This document shows, piece by piece, positions 1 to 9,119 of a stretch of DNA of 60,241 nt. Source of the stretch: JBCBSS01 sp039819065 (GTDB lineage: Bacteria; Bacteroidota; Bacteroidia; Cytophagales; Cyclobacteriaceae); assembly GCA_039819065.1 (NCBI GenBank), contig JBCBSS010000024.1, forward strand, positions 1 to 60,241. The letters are read 5' to 3'. Numbering within the stretch: position 1 is the first letter of the stretch; each line of letters opens with the position of its first letter. The notes under the pieces are model-generated. The model saw only the letters and a program-made list of their open reading frames with translations, was not told where the DNA came from and did no database searches. The translations under genes were made by a program, and so were the position numbers.

Positions 1-1023
1 GTGAATAAAGATATACTGAAGAATAAACTCACCGCTTTTAAAAATGGGCAACAATACTTTTCCTTCCACTTAAAAAACGACTCGCTTCCGTTACCAACTC
101 ATTTAGCTCAGTATCAGCAGTTAAAAGACTCCCTTGATTCTATTGCAGCAGTCGAGGCAGGTGCCGAAGATGAAGACTTCTATAATAATAAGTATAATAC
201 GGTAGAACAGATCGACTCCGTCCGGTTAAAAGAGATTAAGGATCATGTCGATAAACAAGCTGTTGAAGAAAACCCAAATGATGAAATAAAAGAAGCGATC
301 AAAAAACGTAACTTCAATACTACAAAGAGGGTTGGTAAACCCAAATTAGAGCCAAACCGAGGTAAGCGTCTAAACCCAAAAAGCATCAAGCCTTCCAATG
401 GAGATACTACACTTTTGCTGGTAGATCCAATTGCGCAAGACACTACCATTTCAGATACCTTAAAAACGGAGGAAAAAAAATTAGCAGAGGCGGTTGCACA
501 GGTTATTAATAATCAAGACAATCAATCGAAGGCTATTAAAAATGCCATTAATAGTGCTAGAAGCATCAAGAGCAAACTAAATAGTCATAACCAAACTGTG
601 CGCAGATTGAACCGTGAGATGGATGTCTTTGCCATTCAGTGGCATAAAATTCTATCTAACTCTTTTGCTTGTGTTGTTATGTTCTTAATCGGTGCGCCTT
701 TGGGAGCTATCATAAAACGGGGTGGATTAGGTATTCCAGTACTGCTGTCGATTGTTTTCTTTATCATTTTCTATGTAATCAACCTCACTGGAGAAAAGTG
801 GGCCAAACAGGACGCGATTGATCCAATGTATGGAATTTGGGCAGCCAATGCTATCCTTTTCCCGCTTGGTTTGTTTTTCTTGAAACAGGCCAGAAATGAT
901 GCCCGCCTGTTCGATACAGACTTTTATAATGTGGCTTTAGATAAACTGAAGACTAGATTTAAGAAGAAGAGTAAGAAGCCTAAAGATCATATTAGTTTGT
1001 TTGGTAAATCCGCTGGCTCTTAA
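1..1023 (+). CDS. LptF/LptG family permease, C-terminal part (cut by window start)
   Basis: The last 340 residues of a YjgP/YjgQ (LptF/LptG) inner-membrane permease. In the known family this subunit works with the LptB ATPase to extract lipopolysaccharide from the inner membrane toward the outer membrane. What is visible is a long hydrophilic, Lys/Asn-rich stretch (about residues 1-205) followed by three hydrophobic segments near residues 219-239, 244-262 and 276-295. The first of these ends in the family-typical GAPLGAIIKRGGLG stretch. The N-terminal membrane segments are missing because the window starts inside the gene, so the GTG at base 1 need not be the real start. The C-terminus is Lys-rich and cytoplasmic. 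Which of the two paralogues (F or G) it is cannot be decided from this part. Confidence 0.8.
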   Translation: MNKDILKNKLTAFKNGQQYFSFHLKNDSLPLPTHLAQYQQLKDSLDSIAAVEAGAEDEDFYNNKYNTVEQIDSVRLKEIKDHVDKQAVEENPNDEIKEAIKKRNFNTTKRVGKPKLEPNRGKRLNPKSIKPSNGDTTLLLVDPIAQDTTISDTLKTEEKKLAEAVAQVINNQDNQSKAIKNAINSARSIKSKLNSHNQTVRRLNREMDVFAIQWHKILSNSFACVVMFLIGAPLGAIIKRGGLGIPVLLSIVFFIIFYVINLTGEKWAKQDAIDPMYGIWAANAILFPLGLFFLKQARNDARLFDTDFYNVALDKLKTRFKKKSKKPKDHISLFGKSAGS

Positions 1024-1027
1024 TAGC

Positions 1028-1059
1028 TTTGTGGTTTGTAAAAAATTATTGTAAATTAT
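1028..1059 (+). promoter_or_regulatory. possible rpsO promoter (Bacteroidota type)
   Basis: TTTG at 1028-1031, a 20-nt spacer, then TAAATTAT at 1052-1059. This is an imperfect match to the Bacteroidota consensus TTTG-N19-21-TAnnTTTG, because the last bases of the -7 element deviate. Transcription would begin only a few bases before the rpsO ATG at 1069, giving a very short leader. This rests on sequence match alone. Confidence 0.3.
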
Positions 1060-1068
1060 TAACTAAGC

Positions 1069-1344
1069 ATGTATTTAACGAAAGACAAGAAGAAAGAGCT
1101 GTTCGAAAATCATGGTCGGTTAAAGTCTAAAGCTGATACTGGTTCACCTGAATCCCAAATCGCGCTTTTTACTTATCGTATCAATCACCTGACTGAACAC
1201 CTTAAGAAAAACAAAAAAGATTATTCGACTCAGGCTGGACTTTTAAAGCTTGTAGGTAAGAGAAGAAAATTATTGAACTTCCTGCAGAAGACGGATATCG
1301 AAAGATATCGTGCCATTATTGCAGAATTGAAAATCAGGAAATAG
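1069..1344 (+). CDS. rpsO: 30S ribosomal protein S15
   Basis: A complete 91-residue S15, a primary 16S rRNA-binding protein of the small-subunit platform that also contributes to the inter-subunit bridge. The family signature is clear: a GSPESQIA motif near the N-terminus, the RINHLTEHLK helix, and the VGKRRKLLNFLQ stretch, ending in the usual Lys/Arg-rich tail. Length is the normal family length (about 89-91). It lies just upstream of pnp, the widespread bacterial order rpsO-pnp. A strong hairpin terminator separates them, so pnp expression may depend on read-through or its own promoter. Confidence 0.98.
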   Translation: MYLTKDKKKELFENHGRLKSKADTGSPESQIALFTYRINHLTEHLKKNKKDYSTQAGLLKLVGKRRKLLNFLQKTDIERYRAIIAELKIRK

Positions 1345-1347
1345 TAT

Positions 1348-1379
1348 AAAGGGATTCCTTAACGGGAATCCCTTTTTTT
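1348..1379 (+). terminator. rho-independent terminator after rpsO
   Basis: Stem GGGATTCC (1351-1358) pairs with GGAATCCC (1365-1372) around a short loop, with flanking A and T runs. Seven T follow. It lies 4 nt after the rpsO stop and 90 nt before pnp. Confidence 0.9.
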
Positions 1380-1468
1380 GCTCTTAAAGCGTACTGCTTT
1401 TCCTCACCTTTACATTCATACTCTAGCATTTTAGCTGCTTTTTAATTTACTGTTGATTAACAACGCGT

Positions 1469-3610
1469 ATGTCACTTAACTTTATCACTAAAAAAATTGC
1501 CCTTCCTGACGGAAGAGAAATAACTATCGAAACTGGAAAACTGGCCAAGCAAGCGGATGGATCAGTTGTAGTCAGACTTGGTGATACCATGATCTTAGCT
1601 ACCGTGGTTTCAAACAAGGACGCCGCGGATGGCGTTGATTTTTTGCCCCTCTCAGTTGATTACCAAGAAAAATTTGCTTCAGCGGGTAAGATTCCCGGTG
1701 GATTTATTAAAAGAGAAGGAAAGCTTTCTGATCACGAAGTCCTCACCTGTAGGCTTGTTGACAGAGCCATTAGGCCTTTATTCCCTGATGACTATCACGC
1801 CGAGACCCAAATCAACATTCAGCTTATTTCTGCAGACCAAAATGCTCTGCCAGACGCTTTGGCGGCACTAGCGGCATCTTCGGCGCTATCAGTATCAGAC
1901 ATACCATTTGCCGGGCCTATCTCTGAAGCGAGAGTAGCCAGAGTAGACGGGGAATTTATTGTTAATCCGACCAGAGAGCAGAAGGACGCAGCTGATTTAG
2001 ATGTTATTGTAGGAGCTACTTTCGATAACATTACTATGGTAGAAGGTGAGCTTAAGGAGCTTGGAGAAGAAGTAATGCTTGAGGCCTTAAAAATTGCTCA
2101 TGAAGCGATTAAACTACAGTGTAAGGCACAAATGGAACTTACGGAAGCAGTAGGCAAGACCGAGAAGAGGGAATACAGCCACGAAAACAGTGATATGGAA
2201 CTCAAACAGCAAATCCATTCACAATTCTATGATAAGTTTTATGAGGTGGCCAAGCGCGGCATCAATAACAAAAGCGAAAGATCTGAAGCGTTCAGTGAGG
2301 TCACTAAAGAATATTTAGAATCACTGGCTGATAATGAGGAAATAGACATGTTCCTTGTTAAAAAATATATCCATGATACTAAGAAAGAAGCCTCTAGGAG
2401 GCTGGTACTTAATGAAAATACGAGACTAGACGCCAGGCAGCTTAATGAAGTAAGGCCTATTTGGAGTGAGGTAGATTATTTGCCATCTACGCATGGTTCA
2501 TCTGTCTTCACCAGGGGTGAGACACAATCATTAAGTACCGTTACACTCGGTACTAAAATGGATGAGCAGATGATTGATGGCGCCATGTATGAAGGTTCTA
2601 ACCCATTCATGCTTCATTATAATTTCCCTGCGTTTTCTACTGGTGAAGTGAGGCCTAATAGAGGACCGGGTAGAAGGGAAGTAGGGCATGGTAACCTTGC
2701 CTTTAGAGCGCTAAAAGGAGTTTTACCTTCAAGGGAAGACAGCCCTTATACAGTACGTATTGTATCTGATATTTTAGAATCAAATGGATCTTCATCCATG
2801 GCGACCGTATGTGCTGGTGCATTGGCCTTAATGGATGCCGGTATTCAGATATCAGGACCGGTATCAGGGATTGCGATGGGCATGATTTCAGACGCCGAAA
2901 CAGGCAAGTATGCCATTCTATCTGACATCCTAGGTGATGAAGATCACTTAGGTGATATGGACTTTAAAGTTACTGGAACAGCCAATGGTATAACGGCTTG
3001 TCAGATGGATATCAAAGTAGACGGATTGTCTTATGATGTGCTTAAGGAAGCGCTAGAACAGGCGAGGGATGGAAGACTACACATCTTGAACGAGATGAGT
3101 AAGACATTGGCGGAGCCTAGACCAGACTTGAAACCTAATGCGCCTAGATCGAAAGTTATTCTTATTGAAAAAGATATGATTGGTGCGGTGATAGGACCAG
3201 GTGGTAAGGTGATTCAGGAAATACAAGCTGAAACTGGTGCTACCATCGTTATAGAAGAAAAGGACAACAAAGGAGTGGTAAGTGTCTTTGCAGTAAATAA
3301 AGAAGGCATGGACGATGCTATTAAGCGCATCACGGCCATAGCGGCAATGCCAGAGGTAGGGACAGTATATGACGGTAAAGTGAAATCAATCATGCCATTC
3401 GGTGCTTTCATCGAATTCTTGCCAGGTAAAGAAGGATTACTTCACATATCTGAAATCAAGTGGGAAAGGCTTGAGAATATGGAAGGTGTTCTAGAAGCAG
3501 GAGAGGAGATCAAAATCAAACTAATAGGTATAGACAAAAAGACTGGGAAATTCAGACTGTCGAGAAAAGTTCTGTTACCGAAGCCTGACAAAAAAGAAAC
3601 AACAAGTTAA
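1469..3610 (+). CDS. pnp: polyribonucleotide nucleotidyltransferase (PNPase)
   Basis: A 713-residue 3'-to-5' phosphorolytic exoribonuclease, a trimeric enzyme of mRNA decay. Domains in order: first RNase PH domain (about 12-145, with the FLPLSVDYQEKFASAGKIPGG stretch), helical linker, second RNase PH domain (about 324-510, with the catalytic-site LGDMDFKVTGT motif near 493-503), KH domain (about 560-620, GPGGKVI loop) and S1 RNA-binding domain (about 630-697). All parts of the family architecture are present at normal length. It follows rpsO, the classical neighbour. The ATG is preceded by an AT-rich region without a strong Shine-Dalgarno sequence, normal for this phylum. Confidence 0.98.
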   Translation: MSLNFITKKIALPDGREITIETGKLAKQADGSVVVRLGDTMILATVVSNKDAADGVDFLPLSVDYQEKFASAGKIPGGFIKREGKLSDHEVLTCRLVDRAIRPLFPDDYHAETQINIQLISADQNALPDALAALAASSALSVSDIPFAGPISEARVARVDGEFIVNPTREQKDAADLDVIVGATFDNITMVEGELKELGEEVMLEALKIAHEAIKLQCKAQMELTEAVGKTEKREYSHENSDMELKQQIHSQFYDKFYEVAKRGINNKSERSEAFSEVTKEYLESLADNEEIDMFLVKKYIHDTKKEASRRLVLNENTRLDARQLNEVRPIWSEVDYLPSTHGSSVFTRGETQSLSTVTLGTKMDEQMIDGAMYEGSNPFMLHYNFPAFSTGEVRPNRGPGRREVGHGNLAFRALKGVLPSREDSPYTVRIVSDILESNGSSSMATVCAGALALMDAGIQISGPVSGIAMGMISDAETGKYAILSDILGDEDHLGDMDFKVTGTANGITACQMDIKVDGLSYDVLKEALEQARDGRLHILNEMSKTLAEPRPDLKPNAPRSKVILIEKDMIGAVIGPGGKVIQEIQAETGATIVIEEKDNKGVVSVFAVNKEGMDDAIKRITAIAAMPEVGTVYDGKVKSIMPFGAFIEFLPGKEGLLHISEIKWERLENMEGVLEAGEEIKIKLIGIDKKTGKFRLSRKVLLPKPDKKETTS

Positions 3611-3637
3611 AACAAAATTTTGTTTAAGATAATTTTG
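3610..3637 (+). promoter_or_regulatory. palindrome and possible -7 element upstream of rpoD
   Basis: A perfect 16-bp palindrome (3610-3625, arms AAACAAAA/TTTTGTTT) begins at the pnp stop codon. It is followed by TAATTTTG at 3630-3637, which fits the Bacteroidota -7 consensus TAnnTTTG. No good -33 TTTG sits at the right distance, so promoter status is uncertain. The palindrome could be an operator or chance in AT-rich DNA. Confidence 0.3.
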
Positions 3638-3713
3638 TAATTGGAACAAATTATAATATTATTTGCGTTGGTCTTTTATAGCTTTTAGCTAACGAAATCA
3701 AACAAGACTCTGG

Positions 3714-4577
3714 ATGAGACAGCTTAAGATCAGTAAGCAAATAACGAATCGAGAGAGTCAATCTCTCGATAAATATTTACAGGAAATAGGGAAGGTCGAT
3801 TTGCTCACACCTGACGAGGAGGTTGATCTCGCCAAGAGAATAAGAGACGGTGATCAATTGGCTTTGGAAAAGCTCACCAAAGCCAACTTGAGATTCGTGG
3901 TTTCAGTCGCAAAACAATACCAAAATCAAGGATTGTCACTGGGTGATTTGATTAACGAAGGAAACTTAGGGTTAATCAAAGCAGCTCAAAGATTTGACGA
4001 AACCAGGGGCTTCAAATTTATCTCTTACGCAGTTTGGTGGATACGCCAATCAATACTTCAGGCACTCGCCGAACAATCAAGAATTGTTCGACTTCCTTTG
4101 AACCGAGTAGGTTCCCTAAACAAAATATCTAAGACTTTTTCAGAACTAGAACAGAAATACGAACGAGAACCATCACCCGATGAGTTAGCCGAAGTATTGG
4201 ACGTTAGTACTGCTGAGGTTGTTGACACCATGAAAATTTCTGGAAGGCATGTATCCATGGATGCCCCTTTCGTACAAGGTGAAGAAAACAGTCTTTTGGA
4301 TGTTTTGGAGAATGATATCGAAGAGAAGCCGGATTCTGAACTTATGAATGACTCTCTTCGAAGGGAGGTACAGCGTGCCCTTTCAACACTGACTCAAAGG
4401 GAAGCTGACGTCATAACACTCTATTTCGGTTTGAATGGCGAACATTCTATGACTCTTGAGGAAATTGGAGAGAAATTCAACTTGACTAGGGAAAGAGTTC
4501 GTCAGATTAAGGAAAAGGCAATAAGAAGACTAAGACATACATCAAGAAGTAAAGCGCTCAAGCCTTATTTAGGCTAA
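3714..4577 (+). CDS. rpoD: primary RNA polymerase sigma factor (RpoD/SigA)
   Basis: A 287-residue sigma-70 family protein. Short primary sigma factors of this size, lacking region 1.1, are characteristic of Bacteroidota. Visible parts: region 1.2 (about 15-45), region 2 with LRFVVSVAKQYQNQGLSLGD and the FKFISYAVWWIRQSI core-binding and -10-recognition helices, region 3 (LPLNRVGSLNKI onward), and region 4 with the helix-turn-helix TLEEIGEKFNLTRERVRQIK near 243-262. It directs housekeeping transcription from TTTG/TAnnTTTG-type promoters. It starts 103 nt after pnp and is probably transcribed on its own. Confidence 0.95.
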   Translation: MRQLKISKQITNRESQSLDKYLQEIGKVDLLTPDEEVDLAKRIRDGDQLALEKLTKANLRFVVSVAKQYQNQGLSLGDLINEGNLGLIKAAQRFDETRGFKFISYAVWWIRQSILQALAEQSRIVRLPLNRVGSLNKISKTFSELEQKYEREPSPDELAEVLDVSTAEVVDTMKISGRHVSMDAPFVQGEENSLLDVLENDIEEKPDSELMNDSLRREVQRALSTLTQREADVITLYFGLNGEHSMTLEEIGEKFNLTRERVRQIKEKAIRRLRHTSRSKALKPYLG

Positions 4578-4728
4578 TTTTTTTCAAGACTGCTTTCAAT
4601 CGTCTACAAACTTTTTGTTGAACCTTTTGAGAAAAAAGTTACATTAGTGACTTATAATTTTTTTAGCGTGAACTAACTAGCAATTTCATGTTGTTATAAC
4701 CCTGTCGAAAGTAATATTAGCTAGAGTA

Positions 4729-5682
4729 ATGACTACAGAAAAAGTTAAAGTATTAATTATTGGATCAGGTCCCGCCGGTTATACCGCTGCTGTGTACGCA
4801 GCTAGAGCTGGCCTAAAACCTATTTTATACACTGGCGGCGAGCCAGGAGGACAATTAACAACCACCAACGACGTGGAAAACTACCCAGGATACCCGGAAG
4901 GAATTCAGGGGCCACAGATGATGGTTGACTTTCAAAAGCAAGCCGAAAGATTTGGCACAGACATCCGCTTCGGGATGGTAACATCAGTAGATTTTTCAGG
5001 ATACCCTCACAAAGCAACCGTAGATGAGAAGCACGAGATCATAGCAGATTCAGTGATCATCGCTACGGGAGCTAGTGCGAAATACTTAGGTATACCTTCT
5101 GAGCAAACTTATGCGAATAAAGGTGTATCGGCTTGCGCAGTTTGTGACGGATTCTTTTATAAAGGTATGGATGTGGCCGTTGTAGGTGGGGGTGATACTG
5201 CTGCAGAAGAAGCTACTTATTTAGCCAATCTCTGCCCGAAGGTATATTTGCTTGTAAGGAGAGACGAAATGAGGGCTTCTAAAATCATGCAACAACGCGT
5301 GTTCAATACACCAAATATTGAAGTGCTTTGGAATACCGAAACTGAAGAGATAGTCGGTAAGGATGACGTGGAAGGAATGAGAGTGGTGAATACGAAGACT
5401 GGTGAAAAGAGCGAGATAGCCATTAAAGGCTTCTTTGTAGCAATTGGTCACAAGCCAAACACTGATATATTCAAAGATATAATCGATATGGACGAAACTG
5501 GTTACATCAATGTGATTCCAGGATCATCTAGAACAAATGTAGAAGGGGTATTTGCAGTTGGTGACGCCGCTGATCGAATTTACAGACAAGCGGTTACGGC
5601 TGCCGGTACAGGTTGTATGGGAGCTTTAGATGCTGAACGGTTTTTGGCAGCTAAGGAGATGGAAGAAGTTGTACAACAATGA
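4729..5682 (+). CDS. trxB: thioredoxin-disulfide reductase
   Basis: A 317-residue FAD/NADPH flavoenzyme that reduces thioredoxin in the cytoplasm. Sequence features: N-terminal FAD Rossmann motif GSGPAGYTAA, redox-active CAVC disulfide (C136/C139), second nucleotide-binding motif GGGDTAAEEA for NADPH, and the C-terminal FAD-binding GDAAD. Length and motif order are those of the low-molecular-weight bacterial enzyme. A thioredoxin-like protein is encoded in this window at 46624. It is followed by a strong terminator at 5707. Confidence 0.96.
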   Translation: MTTEKVKVLIIGSGPAGYTAAVYAARAGLKPILYTGGEPGGQLTTTNDVENYPGYPEGIQGPQMMVDFQKQAERFGTDIRFGMVTSVDFSGYPHKATVDEKHEIIADSVIIATGASAKYLGIPSEQTYANKGVSACAVCDGFFYKGMDVAVVGGGDTAAEEATYLANLCPKVYLLVRRDEMRASKIMQQRVFNTPNIEVLWNTETEEIVGKDDVEGMRVVNTKTGEKSEIAIKGFFVAIGHKPNTDIFKDIIDMDETGYINVIPGSSRTNVEGVFAVGDAADRIYRQAVTAAGTGCMGALDAERFLAAKEMEEVVQQ

Positions 5683-5706
5683 ATTTTACTTTATTGCCAT
5701 AAAAAA

Positions 5707-5740
5707 AGCGTTCTTAGTGTAAGAACGCTTTTCTTTTTTT
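5707..5740 (+). terminator. rho-independent terminator after trxB
   Basis: Nine-bp stem AGCGTTCTT (5707-5715) with AAGAACGCT (5721-5729), followed by a T-rich run to 5740. Confidence 0.9.
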
Positions 5741-5810
5741 TATGAATTTATTCCATTCGAGCCATTTTTTTAGCTCAAGAATCCTGCCAGAACAAAACAC
5801 ATAAGGAAAG

Positions 5811-6527
5811 ATGAAACTAGACATGCTTGCCATTGCTGCCCATCCAGATGATATAGAACTTTCATGCTCTGGAACCCTATTGACACATCTTGACAAAGGT
5901 AAGAAAGTAGGAGTGCTTGATCTGACAAGGGGTGAAATGGGAACCAGGGGTACGCCAGAAACCAGGATGGAAGAGGCGGAGGCTTCGTCTAAGATTTTAG
6001 GACTTACAGTAAGGTTAAACCTTGGTTTTGAAGATGCTTTCTTTAAGAATGACCTAGATCACCAACTTAAGATCATTAAGGTAATTAGAGAGTATCAGCC
6101 AGCGGTAGTACTTGCCAATGCAGTTAGAGACCGTCATCCAGATCATGGAAAGGCGGCTGATCTGGTTCGAACAGCTTGCTTCCTTTCAGGATTAAAAAAA
6201 GTCGAAACAGATATCAATGGTGAAGCGCAAACAGCTTGGAGACCTAAAAATGTCTTCCATTATATTCAGAGTGTTCACTTACAACCAGACTTTATTGTAG
6301 ATGTGAGCCCATTTTGGGAAAAACGTATGGATTCTGTGAGAGCTTTCAAATCTCAATTTCATGACCCTAATAATAGTGAACCCGATACTTACATATCTTC
6401 TCCCGAATTTATGAAGATGATAGAGGCGAGGGGAAAGGAGTTTGGTCACGCTATTGGTGTTAATTATGGAGAAGGCTTTATGGTAAACCGACCGATTGGG
6501 GTGTCAAGTATGTTTGATTTGATCTAA
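5811..6527 (+). CDS. bshB1: bacillithiol biosynthesis deacetylase BshB1
   Basis: A 238-residue LmbE/PIG-L-family zinc deacetylase. BshB1 removes the acetyl group from GlcNAc-malate in bacillithiol synthesis, the low-molecular-weight thiol used by many Bacteroidota. The zinc-binding AHPDD motif is at residues 10-14, followed by the family-specific LDLTRGEMGTRG and TPETRMEEAEAS stretches, and the second metal motif DRHPDHG near 109-115. The size fits BshB1 rather than the longer general PIG-L proteins. The ATG is preceded by AAGGAAAG, an unusually good Shine-Dalgarno for this genome. BshA and BshC are not in the window. Confidence 0.92.
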   Translation: MKLDMLAIAAHPDDIELSCSGTLLTHLDKGKKVGVLDLTRGEMGTRGTPETRMEEAEASSKILGLTVRLNLGFEDAFFKNDLDHQLKIIKVIREYQPAVVLANAVRDRHPDHGKAADLVRTACFLSGLKKVETDINGEAQTAWRPKNVFHYIQSVHLQPDFIVDVSPFWEKRMDSVRAFKSQFHDPNNSEPDTYISSPEFMKMIEARGKEFGHAIGVNYGEGFMVNRPIGVSSMFDLI

Positions 6528-6536
6528 CCAGGCTTT

Positions 6537-7784
6537 TCAAAAAGACCTTTCCAGTTTCCTCAGTTTCTTCAATGCTTCCATACGAGGTGTTGACTTTTCA
6601 TTGCTCAACCCAAACTTTTCCATTGCCCATGCTACACCATCCATAAGTGGGATATTAGGATAGTAATTATCGCGGGCAAAATGCACGAATTTCAATAATC
6701 TGAAAGCATTCAACCATTCAAAAAACTTGGTATTGAATGAATCCGGTGAGCTGCAATTGTTATTTATTGAGTCCACGCTTTCCGCAAAGTTGTTTGAGTT
6801 CAGGAATGACCTGATCGATGTAGGTAATTGAGTAATATTACTATTGACTACTGTTAAAGGCTGCTTATAAAACGAGTATCTGGCATTGATTAAAACGGCC
6901 AGATCTTCAAAAGTCTGCTGGGCGTATGCGGTGATATGTTTTTCATGAAGATAATCTCCTATGGCCTTGCCGGTGCCAAATGGGACACGATCCGATACCC
7001 TTGGCGATGGTATTACCCTCGTAGAATTTAAGCTGGTGAATTGACTAAGGGATATGATCTTGTGAAGGAAGTAAAAGTCTTCTCCTGCCTTTTTTCTGTT
7101 CATACCACCTTGTTTTTGATAAGCAGATGATCTTACCGCCATACTAGACCCAACGGTATGGAAAGCGTAGGGCACTTGAATAGCTTTCTGGGCCAGTATA
7201 TAATACCTCAAAAACAACTCGTAATCCAAGATAGCATTCGACTGCACCAGGGGTAAGTCTGTTGATATAGGGTGTTCAAAGCAGATCGAACAACCAGGTG
7301 TGCTTGGATGTCTACGGAAATGATCTTCTATGGCGACCAGGAAGTTAGCATCACATTCACAGTCGGCATCGAAACAGATAATGATTCCATTGTCGTTTGA
7401 ATGGACAGCTAACCTCCTTACCGCTTCGTCCATGCCTATTTTTCGAGCCAAACCAACACCTGCATGCTTAGCGGGCAAGTCATTTTCATAGATGATGTGG
7501 AATTTCAGACGGTCTTTGTTATTCAGAACAGCCCACTCTTTGGCGGTTTCGAATGTTTCTGCATTTCTTGATTTTATGGCTGTGTCGGCATTATCTGAGT
7601 TATTGATGATGACAATGACCTCGACGTTGGCTTTTGTTACTTCGCAGTTACGTAAGGAGATTAAGCTGTTGATCAGATCAGGTTCATTAAAACAAGGTAT
7701 CACCACAACCATGTTTAGATTGTCTGAGGGAGCTTCACTAATCAGGGTTTTCGGGTAGGCGTATCGCCTCAAATAAAGGCTCAC
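6537..7784 (-). CDS. family 2 glycosyltransferase
   Basis: A 415-residue GT-A fold glycosyltransferase. Its N-terminal nucleotide-sugar binding strand reads VVVIPCFNE (about 26-34), and a DxD-type metal motif (FDADCECD) lies near residues 136-143. No membrane segment is apparent, so it is probably a soluble or peripheral cytoplasmic enzyme. The acceptor and sugar are unknown. The start is a GTG at 7784, one nt after the pdxH stop, so it is very likely cotranscribed and perhaps translationally coupled with pdxH. It lies 9 nt from the convergent bshB1. Confidence 0.8.
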   Translation of the reverse strand: MSLYLRRYAYPKTLISEAPSDNLNMVVVIPCFNEPDLINSLISLRNCEVTKANVEVIVIINNSDNADTAIKSRNAETFETAKEWAVLNNKDRLKFHIIYENDLPAKHAGVGLARKIGMDEAVRRLAVHSNDNGIIICFDADCECDANFLVAIEDHFRRHPSTPGCSICFEHPISTDLPLVQSNAILDYELFLRYYILAQKAIQVPYAFHTVGSSMAVRSSAYQKQGGMNRKKAGEDFYFLHKIISLSQFTSLNSTRVIPSPRVSDRVPFGTGKAIGDYLHEKHITAYAQQTFEDLAVLINARYSFYKQPLTVVNSNITQLPTSIRSFLNSNNFAESVDSINNNCSSPDSFNTKFFEWLNAFRLLKFVHFARDNYYPNIPLMDGVAWAMEKFGLSNEKSTPRMEALKKLRKLERSF

Positions 7785-7785
7785 C

Positions 7786-8430
7786 TTATGGGGCTAATCG
7801 CAGTATCTTCCAGTCTGACTCTTCCTGTATATAAACAATACGATCATGAAGTCGACTTTCTCTGCCTTGCCAGAATTCTATCATGTAAGGCGACACGGCA
7901 TAACCTCCCCATTGTTTTGGTCTGGGCAGTACTTCTTCGCCTTGGTGTTTTTCTTCTATGGATTTCACCCTTTCTTCAAGGATTTCCCGGCTGGCTATGG
8001 CTGCGCTCTGAGGGGATGCCCAAGCTCCGACCTGGCTACCTCTAGGACGACTTTGAAAATAAGCGGTTGATTCGGATTCGTCCACCCGGTCAACGACCCC
8101 TTCTATTCTAATCTGTCTTTCTAACTCTGGCCAGAAAAAAGTAAGTGCACCAAAATTATTCTTTAATAAGTCAGAGCCTTTGCGGCTTTGATAATTGGTG
8201 TAGAATACGAAAGCATCCTTTTCAATTCCTTTCAGCAGCACTATTCGCGATGAGGGTCTGCCTTTTTCATTAACTGTAGCCAAATTCATGGCAGTTGGTT
8301 CTATCACCTCCGCCTTGATGGCTTCATCAAACCATAGCTGGAATTGCTCAATTGGACTGGCTTTTACATCATCAATATCCAATGATTCCAGGCTATATTC
8401 TTTTCTTATGTCGGCTAACTTTTTACTCAT
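7786..8430 (-). CDS. pdxH: pyridoxamine 5'-phosphate oxidase
   Basis: A 214-residue FMN-dependent oxidase that makes pyridoxal 5'-phosphate from pyridoxine or pyridoxamine phosphate (vitamin B6 metabolism). Recognised by MNLATVNEKGRPSSRIVLLK, FYTNYQSRKGSDLLKN, FFWPELERQIRIEGVVDRV, SRPRGSQVGAWASPQS and the C-terminal WQGRESRLHDRI substrate/FMN-binding motif. Length is normal. It is the first gene of a two-gene unit with the glycosyltransferase at 6537 and is divergent from miaE across a 102-bp AT-rich intergenic region with two copies of TTTAATTAA. Confidence 0.96.
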   Translation of the reverse strand: MSKKLADIRKEYSLESLDIDDVKASPIEQFQLWFDEAIKAEVIEPTAMNLATVNEKGRPSSRIVLLKGIEKDAFVFYTNYQSRKGSDLLKNNFGALTFFWPELERQIRIEGVVDRVDESESTAYFQSRPRGSQVGAWASPQSAAIASREILEERVKSIEEKHQGEEVLPRPKQWGGYAVSPYMIEFWQGRESRLHDRIVYIQEESDWKILRLAP

Positions 8431-8532
8431 AAATCAGGATGTCTAAAGTTATAACGTTTTTAATTAACCACTTTAATTAATCGGTGATTTCGGCATATAT
8501 TAGCACATAATAATGTATATTAAAATTGGGAC

Positions 8533-9117
8533 ATGAAATTTAGTATCGATTTAGCATGTGAGAGTAGCAAGGAATGGGTTGACACTGTGATAAGTGACTT
8601 CGATACTTTTCTACAAGATCATGCGAACTGCGAAAGAAAGGCATCCGCCATGGCTATGAGCTTCGTAGCCAAATACCCAGACAGAACCGAAATTATTCCC
8701 GAGTTGATTGATACAGCTGTTGAAGAGTTGGAACACTTCAAACAGGTATATGATATAATGAATGCCAGGGGAGTAGGTCTGCCGAAGGAAATGGGACAAG
8801 ATCTTTATGTCAAGCAATTAATTGATAAGTGTAGAACGACCAGGGAAGAAAGGTTCCTTGATCGATTGCTACTAGCTTCGATTATTGAGTGCCGAGGAGC
8901 AGAGCGGTTCAGGCTGGTATATGAGGCTTTGGAGCCGGGCGATTTGAAACAGTTCTATCATAATTTATGGGCATCAGAAGCTAAGCACGGCAACATCTTT
9001 GTGAAGATGGCGTTGCGATACTTTGAAGAGGATATAGTTTATAAACGTTTAAATGAACTTAATGAAATCGAGGGTGATGTGCTTAAATCACTACCTCTTC
9101 AAGCGGCACTTCACTAG
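8533..9117 (+). CDS. miaE: tRNA-(ms2io6A37) hydroxylase
   Basis: A 194-residue ferritin-like non-heme diiron hydroxylase that hydroxylates the isopentenyl side chain of ms2i6A at position 37 of tRNAs. The diiron ligands can be read: a Glu in the first helix (HANCERKA), EELEHF in the second, ECRGAERF in the third and SEAKHG in the fourth, giving two ExxH-type pairs. It is tightly followed by yqgE (2-nt gap), so the two are probably an operon. The start ATG follows TTGGGAC, without a strong ribosome-binding site. Confidence 0.9.
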   Translation: MKFSIDLACESSKEWVDTVISDFDTFLQDHANCERKASAMAMSFVAKYPDRTEIIPELIDTAVEELEHFKQVYDIMNARGVGLPKEMGQDLYVKQLIDKCRTTREERFLDRLLLASIIECRGAERFRLVYEALEPGDLKQFYHNLWASEAKHGNIFVKMALRYFEEDIVYKRLNELNEIEGDVLKSLPLQAALH

Positions 9118-9119
9118 AG

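Noticed and set aside
1..3. GTG at base 1 as the true start of the LptF/LptG gene
   Set aside because: The family needs N-terminal membrane segments that are missing here. The gene continues beyond the window edge.
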